Below, piece after piece: positions 16,663 through 26,950 of a stretch of DNA of 64,000 nt. The stretch is from positions 175,741-239,740 of the forward strand of contig JAHDGK010000001.1 in assembly GCA_020627685.1 (NCBI GenBank), in the 5' to 3' direction. The stretch's first letter is position 1. Each line of letters begins with the position of its first letter. The translations under genes and the position numbers were made by a program. The notes beneath the pieces are model-generated. The model was not told where the DNA came from and made no database searches. It was given only the letters and a program-made list of their open reading frames with translations. This DNA is from Granulosicoccus sp. (lineage in GTDB: Bacteria; Pseudomonadota; Gammaproteobacteria; Granulosicoccales; Granulosicoccaceae).

Positions 16663-19600
16663 GGAAGTCCGGAAAAGAATTGCATCGCTTGGTGGATGGC
16701 TGCTTGTTGTTGGACCAACATCGCCTGAGACGTCAGGTGAAGCGTGTTGCTGCATTAGATGCTGAGGATGAAAATCGTCTGCGCTTCATGCAGCGAGTGG
16801 AGGCATCCAGTGCCAAGCGTCAGGTGCGTGCTGAGAATTTACCTAAGCCAGTCTACGCCACCGAACTACCAGTTGTTGAGCAGCGTGAGGACATTCTTAA
16901 CGCCATAAAAAACCATCAGGTAGTCATCCTATGTGGTGAAACGGGATCTGGGAAAACCACGCAGTTACCGAAAATTTGTCTGGAGGCCGGTCGGGGAGTT
17001 GCAGGGCTCATTGGCCATACGCAACCACGTCGAATAGCTGCGCGCACCGTTGCTTCAAGAATTGCCAGTGAGTTGGACAGCAATATTGGAGAGTCAGTCG
17101 GCTTTAAAATTCGTTTTAGCGATCAGGTCAGTGATCGTACTTACGTAAAACTCATGACCGATGGAATTCTGTTAGCGGAAATTCAGAATGATCCGTGGCT
17201 CAATCAATATGACACGCTCATCATTGATGAAGCGCACGAACGATCTCTGAATATTGATTTTTTGTTGGGCTACTTAAAACGTCTTCTGCAAAAAAGAAAA
17301 GACTTAAAGCTCATTATTACGTCGGCAACGATTGACCCGGAACGCTTTGCTTATCATTTTAACAATGCGCCCATCATCACCGCGGAGGGTAGAACCTATC
17401 CGGTTGAATTACGTTACGCGCCGCCGGAAGCCGAGTCAGATTCACTAGACGATATCGATATGCCAACGGCTATTGTTCAAGCATGCGAAACACTGCTGCA
17501 GGAACGCCAGCACGACATACTCGTCTTTCTCAGTGGCGAGCGAGACATCAGAGAGATGGCAGACATCTTAGGTAAGCAGTCATCGCACAATCGAACCTTT
17601 AGAGGTGTTGAAATTCTACCGCTGTTTTCTAGACTGTCCAACGCTGAGCAAAATCGTATATTTCAATCTCATAACACCCCGCGAATAGTATTGGCAACCA
17701 ACGTTGCAGAAACATCACTAACCGTTCCGGGAATTCGTGCAGTCGTTGATCCGGGTTATGCACGCGTCTCCCGTTATAGTGTGCGAAGTAAAGTACAAAG
17801 ACTCCCCATAGAAAAAGTCTCACAGGCATCGGCTAATCAACGTAAAGGCCGGTGTGGACGAGAGGCCCCAGGGGTTTGTATTCGACTGTATTCCGAAGAT
17901 GATTTTGACTCTCGTGCAGAGTTCACTGAGCCTGAAATACTCAGAACCAACTTGTCTTCAGTTATCTTGCAAATGGCCTCCATGAAGCTTGGCAAGATTG
18001 ATGATTTTCCTTTTGTAGAAGCACCTGAATCTAAATTCATTAATGATGGATATCGAACACTTCAGGAACTGGCGGCTTTAGATGAAAAACGTCAGTTGAC
18101 CCCCTTGGGTAAGCGACTCGCTCGTCTACCTATTGATCCGCGTTTAGGAAGAATGCTTCTCGCTTCAGCCGATGAAGGGTGTGTTAGTGAAGTTCTAACT
18201 ATCGTTAGCGCATTGTCCATTCAGGATCCACGTGAGCGACCTTTTGATAAACGTCAGGCAGCTGATGAGCAGCATGCTGAGTTTAATACCGAAACATCAG
18301 ACTTTGCTGCTTGGTTAAATCTATGGAATTTTGTGCAAGTACAGAAGGGGAATCTGTCGAACTCGCAGTTTCGAAAAATGTGCAAACAGCGTTTTCTCTC
18401 TGCATTGCGCATCATCGAATGGATGGACGTACGTAAACAACTTGAACGACTGTGCAAGGAATTAGACTTAAAGCAAAGTAGTAGCGAAGCCTCTCTCGAT
18501 AATGTGCATCGCGCTTTGCTAAGTGGTTTGCTTGCGAATGTCGCAATAAAAACCGATAAAAAAGGATATTTGGGTACTCGTAACAGACACCTAAATGTAT
18601 TCCCGGGGTCCGGGCTTTTTAAGAAAGGCCCTAAATGGATCATGGCCGCAGAAATCGCTGAAACCAGTAAGTTGTATGCAAGACAAGTAGCTGGAATTCA
18701 ACCTGACTGGATCGAAGCACAGGCTGAACACTTGCTGCAGTACAGTTATCGCGATGCACATTGGCAGCGAAAAAAGGGAACCGTTGGAGCATGGGCCCAA
18801 TCAACCTTATACGGCCTTATCATTAACCCGAAAAAAGGCGTTAACTACGCGCGAATAAACCCACAGGAATCACGGCAGATATTTATCCGTGATGCACTTG
18901 TCGCAGGTGAGCTCGTAACCCGAGGGGAGTTTCATCGATATAACCAGTCGCTGTTAGATGAAGTCACAACGCTTGAGGAAAAGTCACGCCGTCGCGACAT
19001 TGTTGTAGACCCGGAAGAGTTGGTGAGATTTTACGATGCCATCGTTCCGGACACTATTTGCACGGCCAGTGATTTTGAAAAGTGGCGAAAGACTTACGAG
19101 ACTGAACACCCGCGAGGATTGTACTTTGCACGCGAACAGCTACTGACCGATGATGCTGTGGAAGTCAGTAATAAGGACTACCCCGATCAAATTGAAATGA
19201 GCGGCATGGTGTTGCCATTGAAGTATCACTTTGCACCAGGACAAGATGATGATGGAGTGACCTTAATCTGTCCTGTAGAAGTGTTGAACCGGGTGTCCAG
19301 CGCGCGATGTGAGTGGCTTGTGCCAGGCATGATAGAAGAGAAAATAACGCTGTTAATAAAAGCGTTACCAAAATCGCTACGAAGAAATTTTGTCCCCGCT
19401 CCAGACTACGCGAGTGCTGCATCAGCAGCGATGAACGCCGAGGAAGGTTCATTGCTGGGTGGTTTGTCTCGCCAATTGCATCGCATGACCGGGGTGAAAG
19501 TGACTCAAGAGGATTGGGACTCCGGCAATTTACCTCAACACTTAAAAATGCGCTTTGTTGTGGTGGGTAACAACGGTCAGGAACTGAGAAGCGGCAGAGA

Positions 19601-20555
19601 TTTGCAAGCACTGCAAGATGCTTATGTGGGAGAAGTTGAAGAGACCTTACTTCGCTTTAGTGACAATAGTATTGAGCGAGACAACGTAAGCGATTGGAAT
19701 TTTGGAGACTTGCCTAACAGTGTTGATATTGAAAAAAGTGGCATGACACTACAAGGTTTTCCGGCCCTCCTTGAACAAGAAAAAGGGGTAGGAATAAAAC
19801 TCTTTGCCACCGAACATGCGGCTAGAACATCGATGCCGGTCGGGCTTCGCGCGTTGTACCGCGAAGTGTTGAAAGATGAAGTTCGCTACTTACATCGAAA
19901 GCTCCCGGGCATCGATGTACTTGCATTGCGATTCACGCCTTTTGGCAGTAAGCAATTACTAATTGGTGACATCGTCAATGCTGCCATCGATGAAGTGTTT
20001 ATCGATAAAAAACACCTGCCGCGAACCCGTGATGCTTTTATTGAGCAACTCAATGTCGGTAAACCCAAATTAGTCTCTGTTGCCGGACAGTTTTGCGACA
20101 CGCTTGGTCGGGTATTTGAACAGCACCGACAAGTGGCAAAGCGTTTGGAAAAGTCTATGTCCCTAAGCTGGATTGAACCTGCTGGCGATATCAAAGACCA
20201 GATAGCTGCTTTGATGTATCCGGGGTTTGTTACCGCAACGGGTTTATCAAGGATGAATCGATTGCCTGTGTACTTTCAAGCTATGGACAAACGTCTGGAT
20301 GCAATAGATAGATCACCTGATAAAGACAGACGTAGACGCGCTGAGCTACTCCCGGTGTGGGAGAGCTTCAAAGAATTGCCGCTCAATCGGGATGATGATC
20401 CTGACTATGTCGAGGCGCGCAAAGCGGTTCGATGGAGCTTTGAAGAGTTGAGAATATCGTTATTTGCCCAAGACTTAGGGACTGCGGAAAAAGTCTCTGT
20501 TTCACGTCTGGAGAATCGCGTTGAGGAGCTGGTGAAATGGATGCCGAAACTTTGA
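16647..20555 (+). CDS. hrpA: ATP-dependent RNA helicase HrpA
   Basis: 1302 residues, the size of E. coli HrpA. DEAH-box RNA helicase that in E. coli clears stalled or collided ribosomes. Walker A GETGSGKT is at 97-104, DEAH at 194-197, the SAT motif near 233, and the VI motif QRKGRCGR is intact. The OB-fold and long HrpA-specific C-terminal region follow. The family N-terminus begins near here, so the gene is complete. However, the ATG at 16647 lies within the right RAYT repeat and no Shine-Dalgarno is seen. The first few residues (MMVRPG) are therefore probably element-derived. The gene's promoter must lie in or upstream of the element. Confidence 0.94.
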   Translation: MMVRPGKSGKELHRLVDGCLLLDQHRLRRQVKRVAALDAEDENRLRFMQRVEASSAKRQVRAENLPKPVYATELPVVEQREDILNAIKNHQVVILCGETGSGKTTQLPKICLEAGRGVAGLIGHTQPRRIAARTVASRIASELDSNIGESVGFKIRFSDQVSDRTYVKLMTDGILLAEIQNDPWLNQYDTLIIDEAHERSLNIDFLLGYLKRLLQKRKDLKLIITSATIDPERFAYHFNNAPIITAEGRTYPVELRYAPPEAESDSLDDIDMPTAIVQACETLLQERQHDILVFLSGERDIREMADILGKQSSHNRTFRGVEILPLFSRLSNAEQNRIFQSHNTPRIVLATNVAETSLTVPGIRAVVDPGYARVSRYSVRSKVQRLPIEKVSQASANQRKGRCGREAPGVCIRLYSEDDFDSRAEFTEPEILRTNLSSVILQMASMKLGKIDDFPFVEAPESKFINDGYRTLQELAALDEKRQLTPLGKRLARLPIDPRLGRMLLASADEGCVSEVLTIVSALSIQDPRERPFDKRQAADEQHAEFNTETSDFAAWLNLWNFVQVQKGNLSNSQFRKMCKQRFLSALRIIEWMDVRKQLERLCKELDLKQSSSEASLDNVHRALLSGLLANVAIKTDKKGYLGTRNRHLNVFPGSGLFKKGPKWIMAAEIAETSKLYARQVAGIQPDWIEAQAEHLLQYSYRDAHWQRKKGTVGAWAQSTLYGLIINPKKGVNYARINPQESRQIFIRDALVAGELVTRGEFHRYNQSLLDEVTTLEEKSRRRDIVVDPEELVRFYDAIVPDTICTASDFEKWRKTYETEHPRGLYFAREQLLTDDAVEVSNKDYPDQIEMSGMVLPLKYHFAPGQDDDGVTLICPVEVLNRVSSARCEWLVPGMIEEKITLLIKALPKSLRRNFVPAPDYASAASAAMNAEEGSLLGGLSRQLHRMTGVKVTQEDWDSGNLPQHLKMRFVVVGNNGQELRSGRDLQALQDAYVGEVEETLLRFSDNSIERDNVSDWNFGDLPNSVDIEKSGMTLQGFPALLEQEKGVGIKLFATEHAARTSMPVGLRALYREVLKDEVRYLHRKLPGIDVLALRFTPFGSKQLLIGDIVNAAIDEVFIDKKHLPRTRDAFIEQLNVGKPKLVSVAGQFCDTLGRVFEQHRQVAKRLEKSMSLSWIEPAGDIKDQIAALMYPGFVTATGLSRMNRLPVYFQAMDKRLDAIDRSPDKDRRRRAELLPVWESFKELPLNRDDDPDYVEARKAVRWSFEELRISLFAQDLGTAEKVSVSRLENRVEELVKWMPKL

Positions 20556-20575
20556 CGTTTTTTAATGAAATTCCC

Positions 20576-20603
20576 TTGCGAGCTTGAAAATCGCGTCTAG
20601 ACT
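20576..20603 (+). promoter_or_regulatory. Candidate sigma-70 promoter of the yfaZ-like gene
   Basis: TTGCGA (20576-20581) and TAGACT (20598-20603) with 16-base spacing, 35 bases before the start codon at 20638. Each box matches four of six consensus positions. Confidence 0.4.
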
Positions 20604-20637
20604 CCTTCGATAGACATTATTTTCTTTGAGGTAGTCC

Positions 20638-21252
20638 ATGAACAAGGTACTCGCAGGTTTGGTCTTGCTGGCTGGATCCACACAGGCGTTTGCCGGCGGG
20701 CTTGATCTTGCGCTTAGCAACGACACTGCAAATCTTTCCATCACGCTTAATCAGGATCCTTTCCTGACTGAGAACAGCCCCTACAACGATGGTGGTGCTG
20801 AGCTTGCAGTGGGTGGCTTCATTAGCGAGGCTGGCGATAATATCTTGCATGCGACAATCCTCGCACGAGGCGTAAGAACCTCTCTGACTTCGCAGTATCA
20901 AGTGAGCGCCGGTATGAAGTTGATCGGTGGTGAAATTGAAGTGGGTACTGCTGTTGCAGATGTCACCGAAAGCGAATCGGTGGGTGCCCTCGCGCTCGGT
21001 TTTCAAGCTGGCATGGTCATTCCTTCCAGCTACAACCCGGTGGAGTTGAGCTTTGAAGGTTTTTACGCACCCAGCATTACCAGTTTCTCCGATGCCGAGC
21101 GATTTGGTGAGCTCACTGCAAGACTTCAGGTAGAAGTTATGCCACGGGCCCGGGCGTACGTTGGATATCGACGCATGCTATTTGATACGAACGATGCAGA
21201 CAACGTTCGCTTAGATCGCAATGTTCATTTCGGTCTCAGTATTTCATTCTGA
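20638..21252 (+). CDS. YfaZ-like outer-membrane beta-barrel protein
   Basis: 204 residues. A Sec signal peptide (MNKVLAGLVLLAGSTQAFA, cleavage after AFA at 19) leads into alternating hydrophobic/polar strands. The protein ends in Phe (GLSISF), the signal for outer-membrane insertion. The pattern from GLDLALSNDTANLSI through ARAYVGYRRML agrees with the YfaZ family, an outer-membrane family without a firmly known function. GAGG at 20628-20631 precedes the ATG by six bases. It is monocistronic, between hrpA and mazG. Confidence 0.75.
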   Translation: MNKVLAGLVLLAGSTQAFAGGLDLALSNDTANLSITLNQDPFLTENSPYNDGGAELAVGGFISEAGDNILHATILARGVRTSLTSQYQVSAGMKLIGGEIEVGTAVADVTESESVGALALGFQAGMVIPSSYNPVELSFEGFYAPSITSFSDAERFGELTARLQVEVMPRARAYVGYRRMLFDTNDADNVRLDRNVHFGLSISF

Positions 21253-21361
21253 TCTATCTGTTAAACGAATCTATTGGGTAAACGCAGCTTCGCCTAGAGT
21301 CTGCGGTGAGTTTGACTGTCGGTGGTAAGCTAAGCGGGTTTAACAACCTGCGGCTTATCGA

Positions 21362-22177
21362 ATGGACACAGCGGAGAACGGAATAGCGGAACTTCGCTCA
21401 ATCATGCGGCGATTGCGTGACCCGGAAACGGGTTGTGCCTGGGATGTACAGCAAACTTTTTCAAGTATTGCCCCCTTCACTGTAGAAGAAGCTTATGAGG
21501 TTGCGGACGCTATAGAGCGCGATGATCTGGACGATCTAAAAGACGAACTGGGAGATTTGCTCTTTCAGGTCGTTTTCCACTCGCAAATGGCCAGTGAAAT
21601 AGGTGCCTTTGATTTTGACGATGTGACTCGTTCCATCGTCGAAAAGATGATACGGAGACACCCGCATGTTTTTAGTGATGCCAACTACCAATCAGAGGCC
21701 GAACTAAAGGCGGCGTGGGAAGCGATAAAATCTCAAGAGCGGGCAGAAAAAAAAGCACTTAAACCAAAACAGGAAGAACTGCTACCTTCAGCCTTGGATG
21801 GTGTTGCTGCGAATTTACCTGCACTTAAACGTGCGGACAAAATTCAGAAGAGAGCCGCTCGAGTCGGATTCGACTGGCCGGAAGTGTCTTCGGTGTGGGA
21901 TAAATTGGATGAGGAGATTGGAGAGGTTAGAGAGGCTATCGATTCCCAATCCCAGGCAGCAATTGAAGATGAAATCGGGGACCTGCTATTCACCGTTGTT
22001 AATTTAGCCAGGCACTGTTCGGTTGACTCTGAAGTTGCATTGCGCCGAGCCAGCGCAAAGTTTGAATCACGTTTTCGACGTGTTGAGGAGCTAGCGTCAT
22101 CCCGTAAGCAAACACTCAATGCTATGGAGCTAAGTGAGTTAGATGCCCTTTGGGATGACGCTAAACGAGAGTCGTAG
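21362..22177 (+). CDS. mazG: Nucleoside triphosphate pyrophosphohydrolase MazG
   Basis: 271 residues, the full two-domain MazG. It hydrolyses canonical and damaged NTPs to NMP and PPi and lowers (p)ppGpp-linked toxicity in E. coli. The N-terminal repeat shows LRDPETGCAWDVQQTFSSIAPF and the metal-binding EExxEVxDAIE...DELGDLLFQVVFH pattern; the second repeat has EEIGEVREAI and EDEIGDLLFTVVNLARH. ATG at 21362. It ends 26 bases before the convergent L,D-transpeptidase gene. RdgB, a second house-cleaning pyrophosphatase, is encoded at 57.4 kb. Confidence 0.95.
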   Translation: MDTAENGIAELRSIMRRLRDPETGCAWDVQQTFSSIAPFTVEEAYEVADAIERDDLDDLKDELGDLLFQVVFHSQMASEIGAFDFDDVTRSIVEKMIRRHPHVFSDANYQSEAELKAAWEAIKSQERAEKKALKPKQEELLPSALDGVAANLPALKRADKIQKRAARVGFDWPEVSSVWDKLDEEIGEVREAIDSQSQAAIEDEIGDLLFTVVNLARHCSVDSEVALRRASAKFESRFRRVEELASSRKQTLNAMELSELDALWDDAKRES

Positions 22178-22203
22178 AACGTCGACGCAGGCGATTTAGA
22201 ATT

Positions 22204-24006
22204 TTAGCCTTCTCGTCCACCGGGTCTGCCGGCTGAGCTGATAGGTGGTACACGCTGCAAGTTGTTAATTAGCGTATTTTTCGCTTTGAGCGCCCCGATC
22301 AATGCTTCATCATGGTTGTATATGTCGGCACGTGTATTTAATACACCCTGTTCGTCCACCCAGGTTGTCATGTAGGTCAGGTGCGTAGCAACAGGTGTTT
22401 TAAATCTGACAAGCTTCCTATCTTTATTGGCCAGATGAAATTCTATTTCTTCATCGCTGAAGCCGTCTTCGTGCAATAAAACTCTGGCCATAGTTTCAGG
22501 GTCGCTGAGACGAATACAGCCATGGCTATAAGCTCTATCATGATGTGAGAACAGTTTTTTCGCTTGTGTGTCGTGCAGGTATATATTGTATGGGTTCGGC
22601 ATCATAAATTTCATGTTGCCCAAAGCATTACCCGGTCCGCTGCGTTGCTGTAAAACATACGGAAATCGATCGGCGGCATAGTCTGCTGCTGTGATTTGCT
22701 CATAAGGCACTTTAATGAGATGGTCGCCATCACGACGCATAACATCAAAATTTCGTGATTGGAGGTATCCAGGGTTCTTTCGTTCTTTTGGAATCATCTC
22801 GCGATTCGTTATGGAGCGTGGAACAGTCCATGTAGGATTGAAGACGATGTATTCCATCTCCTCACTGAACGTGGGTGTTGCATGGCGTACCTTACCCACA
22901 ACCGTCGGCATGGATAGAATAGTCTTACCTTTTTTCCTGACTTGAACGGTGTAGTCGGGGATGTTCACTAAAATATGTTTTTCGCCCAGTATGCGCGGCA
23001 TCCACCTCCAGCGCTCTAAGCTCAAAGCTACTGCTTGAATTTCGGACTCTACGCTTTGATTTAATGCCACCCGTGTTCTGCTATCCGGCACGCCCGTTAC
23101 GGGGATACCGTTGCGTTGCTGAAATGACTCAATGGCAAATTGCAAATCTTTGGTAAACGTTGTCGAAAGCTCTGTATCTAGAGGTAATTCCCCAGTTTGA
23201 ATCAAACGCAGTTGTAAACGTTCAATGTCGTTAACGGGGGATTGTTGTGCGCGCTCTTCCGTGTCCGCAACAGTAATTCGGCGTTTGCCGGATGACCGCT
23301 CATTCAATAACTTACGCATGTGCTTGGTCAGTCGGTGGTAAGCGGCTTCGTGAGGCATCAAAGACTGTAGAGCGGATTTCGCAGATATCTCGCCACGATT
23401 AACGGCGTCCAACCACTCTTCAGGATTAACTTTCGGTGCCTCGCGGAACATCTGCCGCTGCACTTTTGTGGCTTTGGTGACACCGCGCCCCAAATCTCGC
23501 GCTAGGCGCAGAAAGGCGTCATCCATTTGCCTGTCGAGATCTCCTCTTAGTGAGACTTTAAGCGTGTTCAGCTCAGTGATTGATAGTTCGTCTGCAACCG
23601 ATTTACCGTAGTCAAGCTCAAGAATTTTCTTAACGGTGAACAGGATTTTTGGCAGGCCGTAGTTGTCGGAATTTAGACCGTGTGCTTCCGCATCTTTTAG
23701 CATGCTGATAAGTTGCTGCGAGTTCCCGGAGATGCCGCCGTCCATCAGCCATGGGCCGTGTTTATTAATCGAAAATTCGGACGGCTTGTTAGAAACTTGA
23801 AGCGTATTGCCGCTATTCAGAACCGTTTGGGTTGCATGAAAATCATCGACCTTTAAAGCCTCTGACAGCGTATTTGCGGCAAATGCGCCCATACCGTATA
23901 CACCTGATTTATTATCAGGATGAATAGTATTGGCGTGCGAGTGGGTGAAAACAGCAAGTCCTGACATAAGAGTCAGGCACGCAAGTGTGTATTTTCGATG
24001 TGCCAT
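22204..24006 (-). CDS. Periplasmic L,D-transpeptidase, LdtD/YcbB type
   Basis: 600 residues, close to E. coli YcbB. A signal peptide ends near residue 25. A scaffold region follows, then a peptidoglycan-binding domain (about 262-317, FAIESFQQRNGIPVTG) and a YkuD catalytic domain (about 344-515). The catalytic motif is SHGCIRL with nucleophile C497 and a preceding HDT His (H478). Such enzymes make 3-3 cross-links in peptidoglycan and can bypass penicillin-binding proteins. The C-terminus is a Gly/Arg-rich tail (GRPGGREG). The gene is alone; its promoter must lie in 24007-24198. Confidence 0.9.
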   Translation of the reverse strand: MAHRKYTLACLTLMSGLAVFTHSHANTIHPDNKSGVYGMGAFAANTLSEALKVDDFHATQTVLNSGNTLQVSNKPSEFSINKHGPWLMDGGISGNSQQLISMLKDAEAHGLNSDNYGLPKILFTVKKILELDYGKSVADELSITELNTLKVSLRGDLDRQMDDAFLRLARDLGRGVTKATKVQRQMFREAPKVNPEEWLDAVNRGEISAKSALQSLMPHEAAYHRLTKHMRKLLNERSSGKRRITVADTEERAQQSPVNDIERLQLRLIQTGELPLDTELSTTFTKDLQFAIESFQQRNGIPVTGVPDSRTRVALNQSVESEIQAVALSLERWRWMPRILGEKHILVNIPDYTVQVRKKGKTILSMPTVVGKVRHATPTFSEEMEYIVFNPTWTVPRSITNREMIPKERKNPGYLQSRNFDVMRRDGDHLIKVPYEQITAADYAADRFPYVLQQRSGPGNALGNMKFMMPNPYNIYLHDTQAKKLFSHHDRAYSHGCIRLSDPETMARVLLHEDGFSDEEIEFHLANKDRKLVRFKTPVATHLTYMTTWVDEQGVLNTRADIYNHDEALIGALKAKNTLINNLQRVPPISSAGRPGGREG

Positions 24007-24198
24007 GTCACTTCATGTGAATTGGGCAGGATGGCTGGGTTCCGCGCCGTTTAAAGGTCTATTGTTATTGTCAGCCTGCTGGGGTAATCGACGTTATTCG
24101 ATTTCCCTTAACCCATTTATGAAGTACTTTGTTGGCTCCTGTTGAAAGTGCTAAGTCATTGGCAATCGCTTTGTGACAGCTATCTCTTTGAATCTAAT

Positions 24199-24627
24199 CT
24201 ACAACAGCTCACGCAGGCTTTGTAGATAGGCTTGTTCATCTGGTGCTCTGGATTGCCGTTGTGCTTCCCACAGGTAGAGTCCCAGTTTTTCAATCATTAA
24301 GTGTTCAACAATGTGACCTTCTCCATGTTTTAGCAGAAGTGAGCGCGTGATTGATGCGATGCCCGCGGGGCGATCAGTTCCAACTTGTTCACGCAGCGCT
24401 AAGTGCAAACTTAAATGTAAGAAGGGATTTTCATGGCCGTCTTCTGCCGTGAAGTCATGGTCTAGGAGGTCGTCCGAGCCTTCAAGTAGCTTGTGATACT
24501 CAGGATGATCCTCGAGAAGAGATGCAAGCTGCTTCTCCAGTGGTTCCAGAGATTCTCCGTTCTTGTGTTTTTGCCAGGCATGTCTAAACATCTGCCGGGT
24601 GCGGGTACGATCCTGTGTGAATAGCAT
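24199..24627 (-). CDS. DUF1841 family protein
   Basis: 142 residues, cytoplasmic and without membrane segments. The family hallmark ENPFLHLSLHLALREQVGTDRPAGI is conserved (about residues 76-100). Function is not known for this family. Its ATG (24627) abuts the rnfE stop as TAAATG, so it is translationally coupled to the rnf operon. In many gammaproteobacteria nth (endonuclease III) takes this place after rnfE. The position suggests a role connected with Rnf, but that is inference. Confidence 0.85.
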   Translation of the reverse strand: MLFTQDRTRTRQMFRHAWQKHKNGESLEPLEKQLASLLEDHPEYHKLLEGSDDLLDHDFTAEDGHENPFLHLSLHLALREQVGTDRPAGIASITRSLLLKHGEGHIVEHLMIEKLGLYLWEAQRQSRAPDEQAYLQSLRELL

Positions 24628-25305
24628 TTACGTTTTATCCGCTTTTTGTTGATAGGCGTTGTCGATCACGTTCTTTGCAGCTAGTAACAAGCCTAAAGTA
24701 ATAAAGGCACCTGGCGGCAGCAACGCCAGTAGCATGCCTGAGTCGGGATTAAAGAGGTGTACTGTCCAAGCGGTAGCCCTGTCGCCAAACAGAAGATCGG
24801 CCTGGTCGAGTAAAGTTCCTTGTCCGATAATTTCCCGCAGTCCACCCAACACCAGTAAGACCCAGAGAAAACCGATGCCCATAGCAAATGCATCTGTTAA
24901 GGAAGAGGGAAGGGTGTTTCGAGATGCGAAAGCTTCTGCACGCCCGATAATAAGACAGTTTGTGACAATCAACGGAAGAAAAATTCCCAGTGATGCGTGA
25001 AGTCCTGGAAGCCAGGCTTCCATCAACAGCTCTATAATGGTGACCGTCGTAGCGATGATAAGAACATAAATAGGGATTCTTATTGACGTCATTAATAAGG
25101 GGCGAGTGATTGACGTGAGGGCGTTGGCTATAACGAGTGTCAGCAGAGTCGCAATACCTAAGCCCAGCCCGTTAATAACATTATTACTGACAGCCAGTAG
25201 TGGGCAAAGGCCAAGAAGCTTCACAAGCGCCGGGTTGTCAATCCATAAGCCGCCTGACCAAAGACGATAGGTGTCTGAAGCCGGATTTACGTTATTGGTA
25301 TTCAT
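24628..25305 (-). CDS. rnfE: Electron transport complex subunit RnfE
   Basis: 225 residues, six predicted membrane helices. Opening GLWIDNPALVKLLGLCPLLAVSNNVINGLGLG is the RnfE/NqrD signature, including the Cys in LGLCPLLA that helps bind the intramembrane iron site with RnfA. It overlaps rnfG by four bases (ATGA) and abuts the DUF1841 gene. Confidence 0.96.
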   Translation of the reverse strand: MNTNNVNPASDTYRLWSGGLWIDNPALVKLLGLCPLLAVSNNVINGLGLGIATLLTLVIANALTSITRPLLMTSIRIPIYVLIIATTVTIIELLMEAWLPGLHASLGIFLPLIVTNCLIIGRAEAFASRNTLPSSLTDAFAMGIGFLWVLLVLGGLREIIGQGTLLDQADLLFGDRATAWTVHLFNPDSGMLLALLPPGAFITLGLLLAAKNVIDNAYQQKADKT

Positions 25306-25913
25306 GTTTGTATGAATACCTGTTTCGAATTTGATTCATACCAGACTAAAGCGCGATGAATTGCCTTTACTACGGCTCTAGGAGTAATTGTCGCTCCGGT
25401 GAAACCATCAAATTGACCGCCTTCCTTTTTTATATTCCATTGTGAATCGGGCAGTGTCTCTAAGGAGGTGCTAGAGAATGAGTTTATCCAAGTTGATTTT
25501 CTTAACTCAATGTCGTCTCCAAGCCCGGGCGTCTCATTATGATCTAAAACGCGCGAAGCGATGATGGTCCCATCCACACTGACGCCTAACAATATTTTGA
25601 TTGAACCGTTATAACCGTCAGGTGCTATCAGGGTGAGTGCAGCGGCAAGAGGTAATCCATCTTTATAAACAGGGAATACTTCAACCGGGCTGTTCGGAGA
25701 TAAAGCTTTTGATTCAATAAAATGTGATTTTTCCAATGGGCTGTAGTCGAATGGGCCGGCGGGGAGGACCTCCATCAGAGATTGACTTTTAAACTGTTGT
25801 TGGCTTTGTGATATGCGCTCGGACGTAAGTGCGTTGATGATTAACAAGGCAAGCATCGCGATGAGCACACTGCCAGCTAGTACATAGCTGGCTTTCACAG
25901 TCAGGTTATTCAT
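25302..25913 (-). CDS. rnfG: Electron transport complex subunit RnfG (covalent FMN)
   Basis: 203 residues with an N-terminal membrane anchor (about 9-28) and a periplasmic FMN-binding domain. The covalent flavinylation site is the Thr in GFTGATITPRAVV (around residue 176). DHNETPGLGDDIE is also conserved. FMN is attached by an ApbE transferase, which is not encoded in this window. Four-base overlaps join it to rnfD and rnfE. Confidence 0.95.
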   Translation of the reverse strand: MNNLTVKASYVLAGSVLIAMLALLIINALTSERISQSQQQFKSQSLMEVLPAGPFDYSPLEKSHFIESKALSPNSPVEVFPVYKDGLPLAAALTLIAPDGYNGSIKILLGVSVDGTIIASRVLDHNETPGLGDDIELRKSTWINSFSSTSLETLPDSQWNIKKEGGQFDGFTGATITPRAVVKAIHRALVWYESNSKQVFIQT

Positions 25914-26950
25914 AAGATGCGCGGCTCATCTTTTTGGTGTGTCTGTTTTCGGCTCGACATGTGGTCGATCAACGGTACGCACATATTCATCAATAAAACA
26001 GCGAATGCGAATCCCTCTGGGTAAGCACTGAATTCTCTGATGATGAATGTAAAAACCCCAATGGCTGCGCCGAAAATAAGTTGTCCCGTGCGACTGCTTG
26101 GGCCGCTAACAGGATCAGTTGCGATGAAAAAAGCGCCCAATATGATCGCCCCCGATAGGGTCACTGAGATGGGTGAGAGCAACGTGGCATAACCTAAAAA
26201 GTTACTGCCGGTATACAAAAGCAAAATTGTGGCAGTGACACTGACGGGAATATGCCAGCTGATAACCTTCAACAGCAACAGATAGAGTCCGCCAGCGAGC
26301 CAGGCTAGAGCGATCAATGACCACGGTGAGCTAAGGTAGTGCTCCTGAATACGATGAGATACTTCATCAGTATTTGTGTCCTTAGTCATGTTATCAGAGC
26401 GCTTTAATTGCCGGACTCTATCCAGCGTTGTGGCCCCGCTAAGTGCATCCCAGTGCTCAACGCTTGATGGTACTGATGTTGGAGCAACGTCAGTGGCTAG
26501 AGTGCTAACTGAATGACTGTTCCAAGACGTCATAGTGACAGGAAACGATATGAGTAATGCCGTATAGGCAACCATTGCAGGGTTAAAAGGGTTTTGCCCT
26601 AAGCCCCCGAAAACGTGTTTACCTAATGTCACCAGAATAATGACACCTATACCCAGTTGCCATAGCGGTAAAGACTGGGGCAAACACAACACTAGAAGCC
26701 AGGTAGCCAATACAATGCTGCCGTCTGTTAAGTTGGGAAGAAGTGGGCGTTTGCGAAGCGCAAGACAGATCGCCTCGCACGCTAAAGATAGGCAAAAAGC
26801 GACTGCAAGATTTATAAAAATTCTTGAATCTATAAAGTGGAAATAGAGAATAGTGCCTGGTAGGAGGGCCGCCATGACGTGCAACATGGTCGAACTCACC
26901 GATGGCTTTTTATACGATATTAAGGTAATGCCGTGGGATCCTGTTCTCAT
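25910..26950 (-). CDS. rnfD: Electron transport complex subunit RnfD
   Basis: 346 residues with about nine membrane helices. The FMN attachment site appears as DALSGATTLDRVR near residues 168-180. GQNPFNPAMVAYTALLISFP and SPISVTLSGAIILGAFFIATDPVSGP are conserved RnfD/NqrB blocks. RnfD carries flavin through the membrane part of the complex and is part of the ion path. Start and stop both overlap their neighbours by four bases. Confidence 0.95.
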   Translation of the reverse strand: MRTGSHGITLISYKKPSVSSTMLHVMAALLPGTILYFHFIDSRIFINLAVAFCLSLACEAICLALRKRPLLPNLTDGSIVLATWLLVLCLPQSLPLWQLGIGVIILVTLGKHVFGGLGQNPFNPAMVAYTALLISFPVTMTSWNSHSVSTLATDVAPTSVPSSVEHWDALSGATTLDRVRQLKRSDNMTKDTNTDEVSHRIQEHYLSSPWSLIALAWLAGGLYLLLLKVISWHIPVSVTATILLLYTGSNFLGYATLLSPISVTLSGAIILGAFFIATDPVSGPSSRTGQLIFGAAIGVFTFIIREFSAYPEGFAFAVLLMNMCVPLIDHMSSRKQTHQKDEPRIL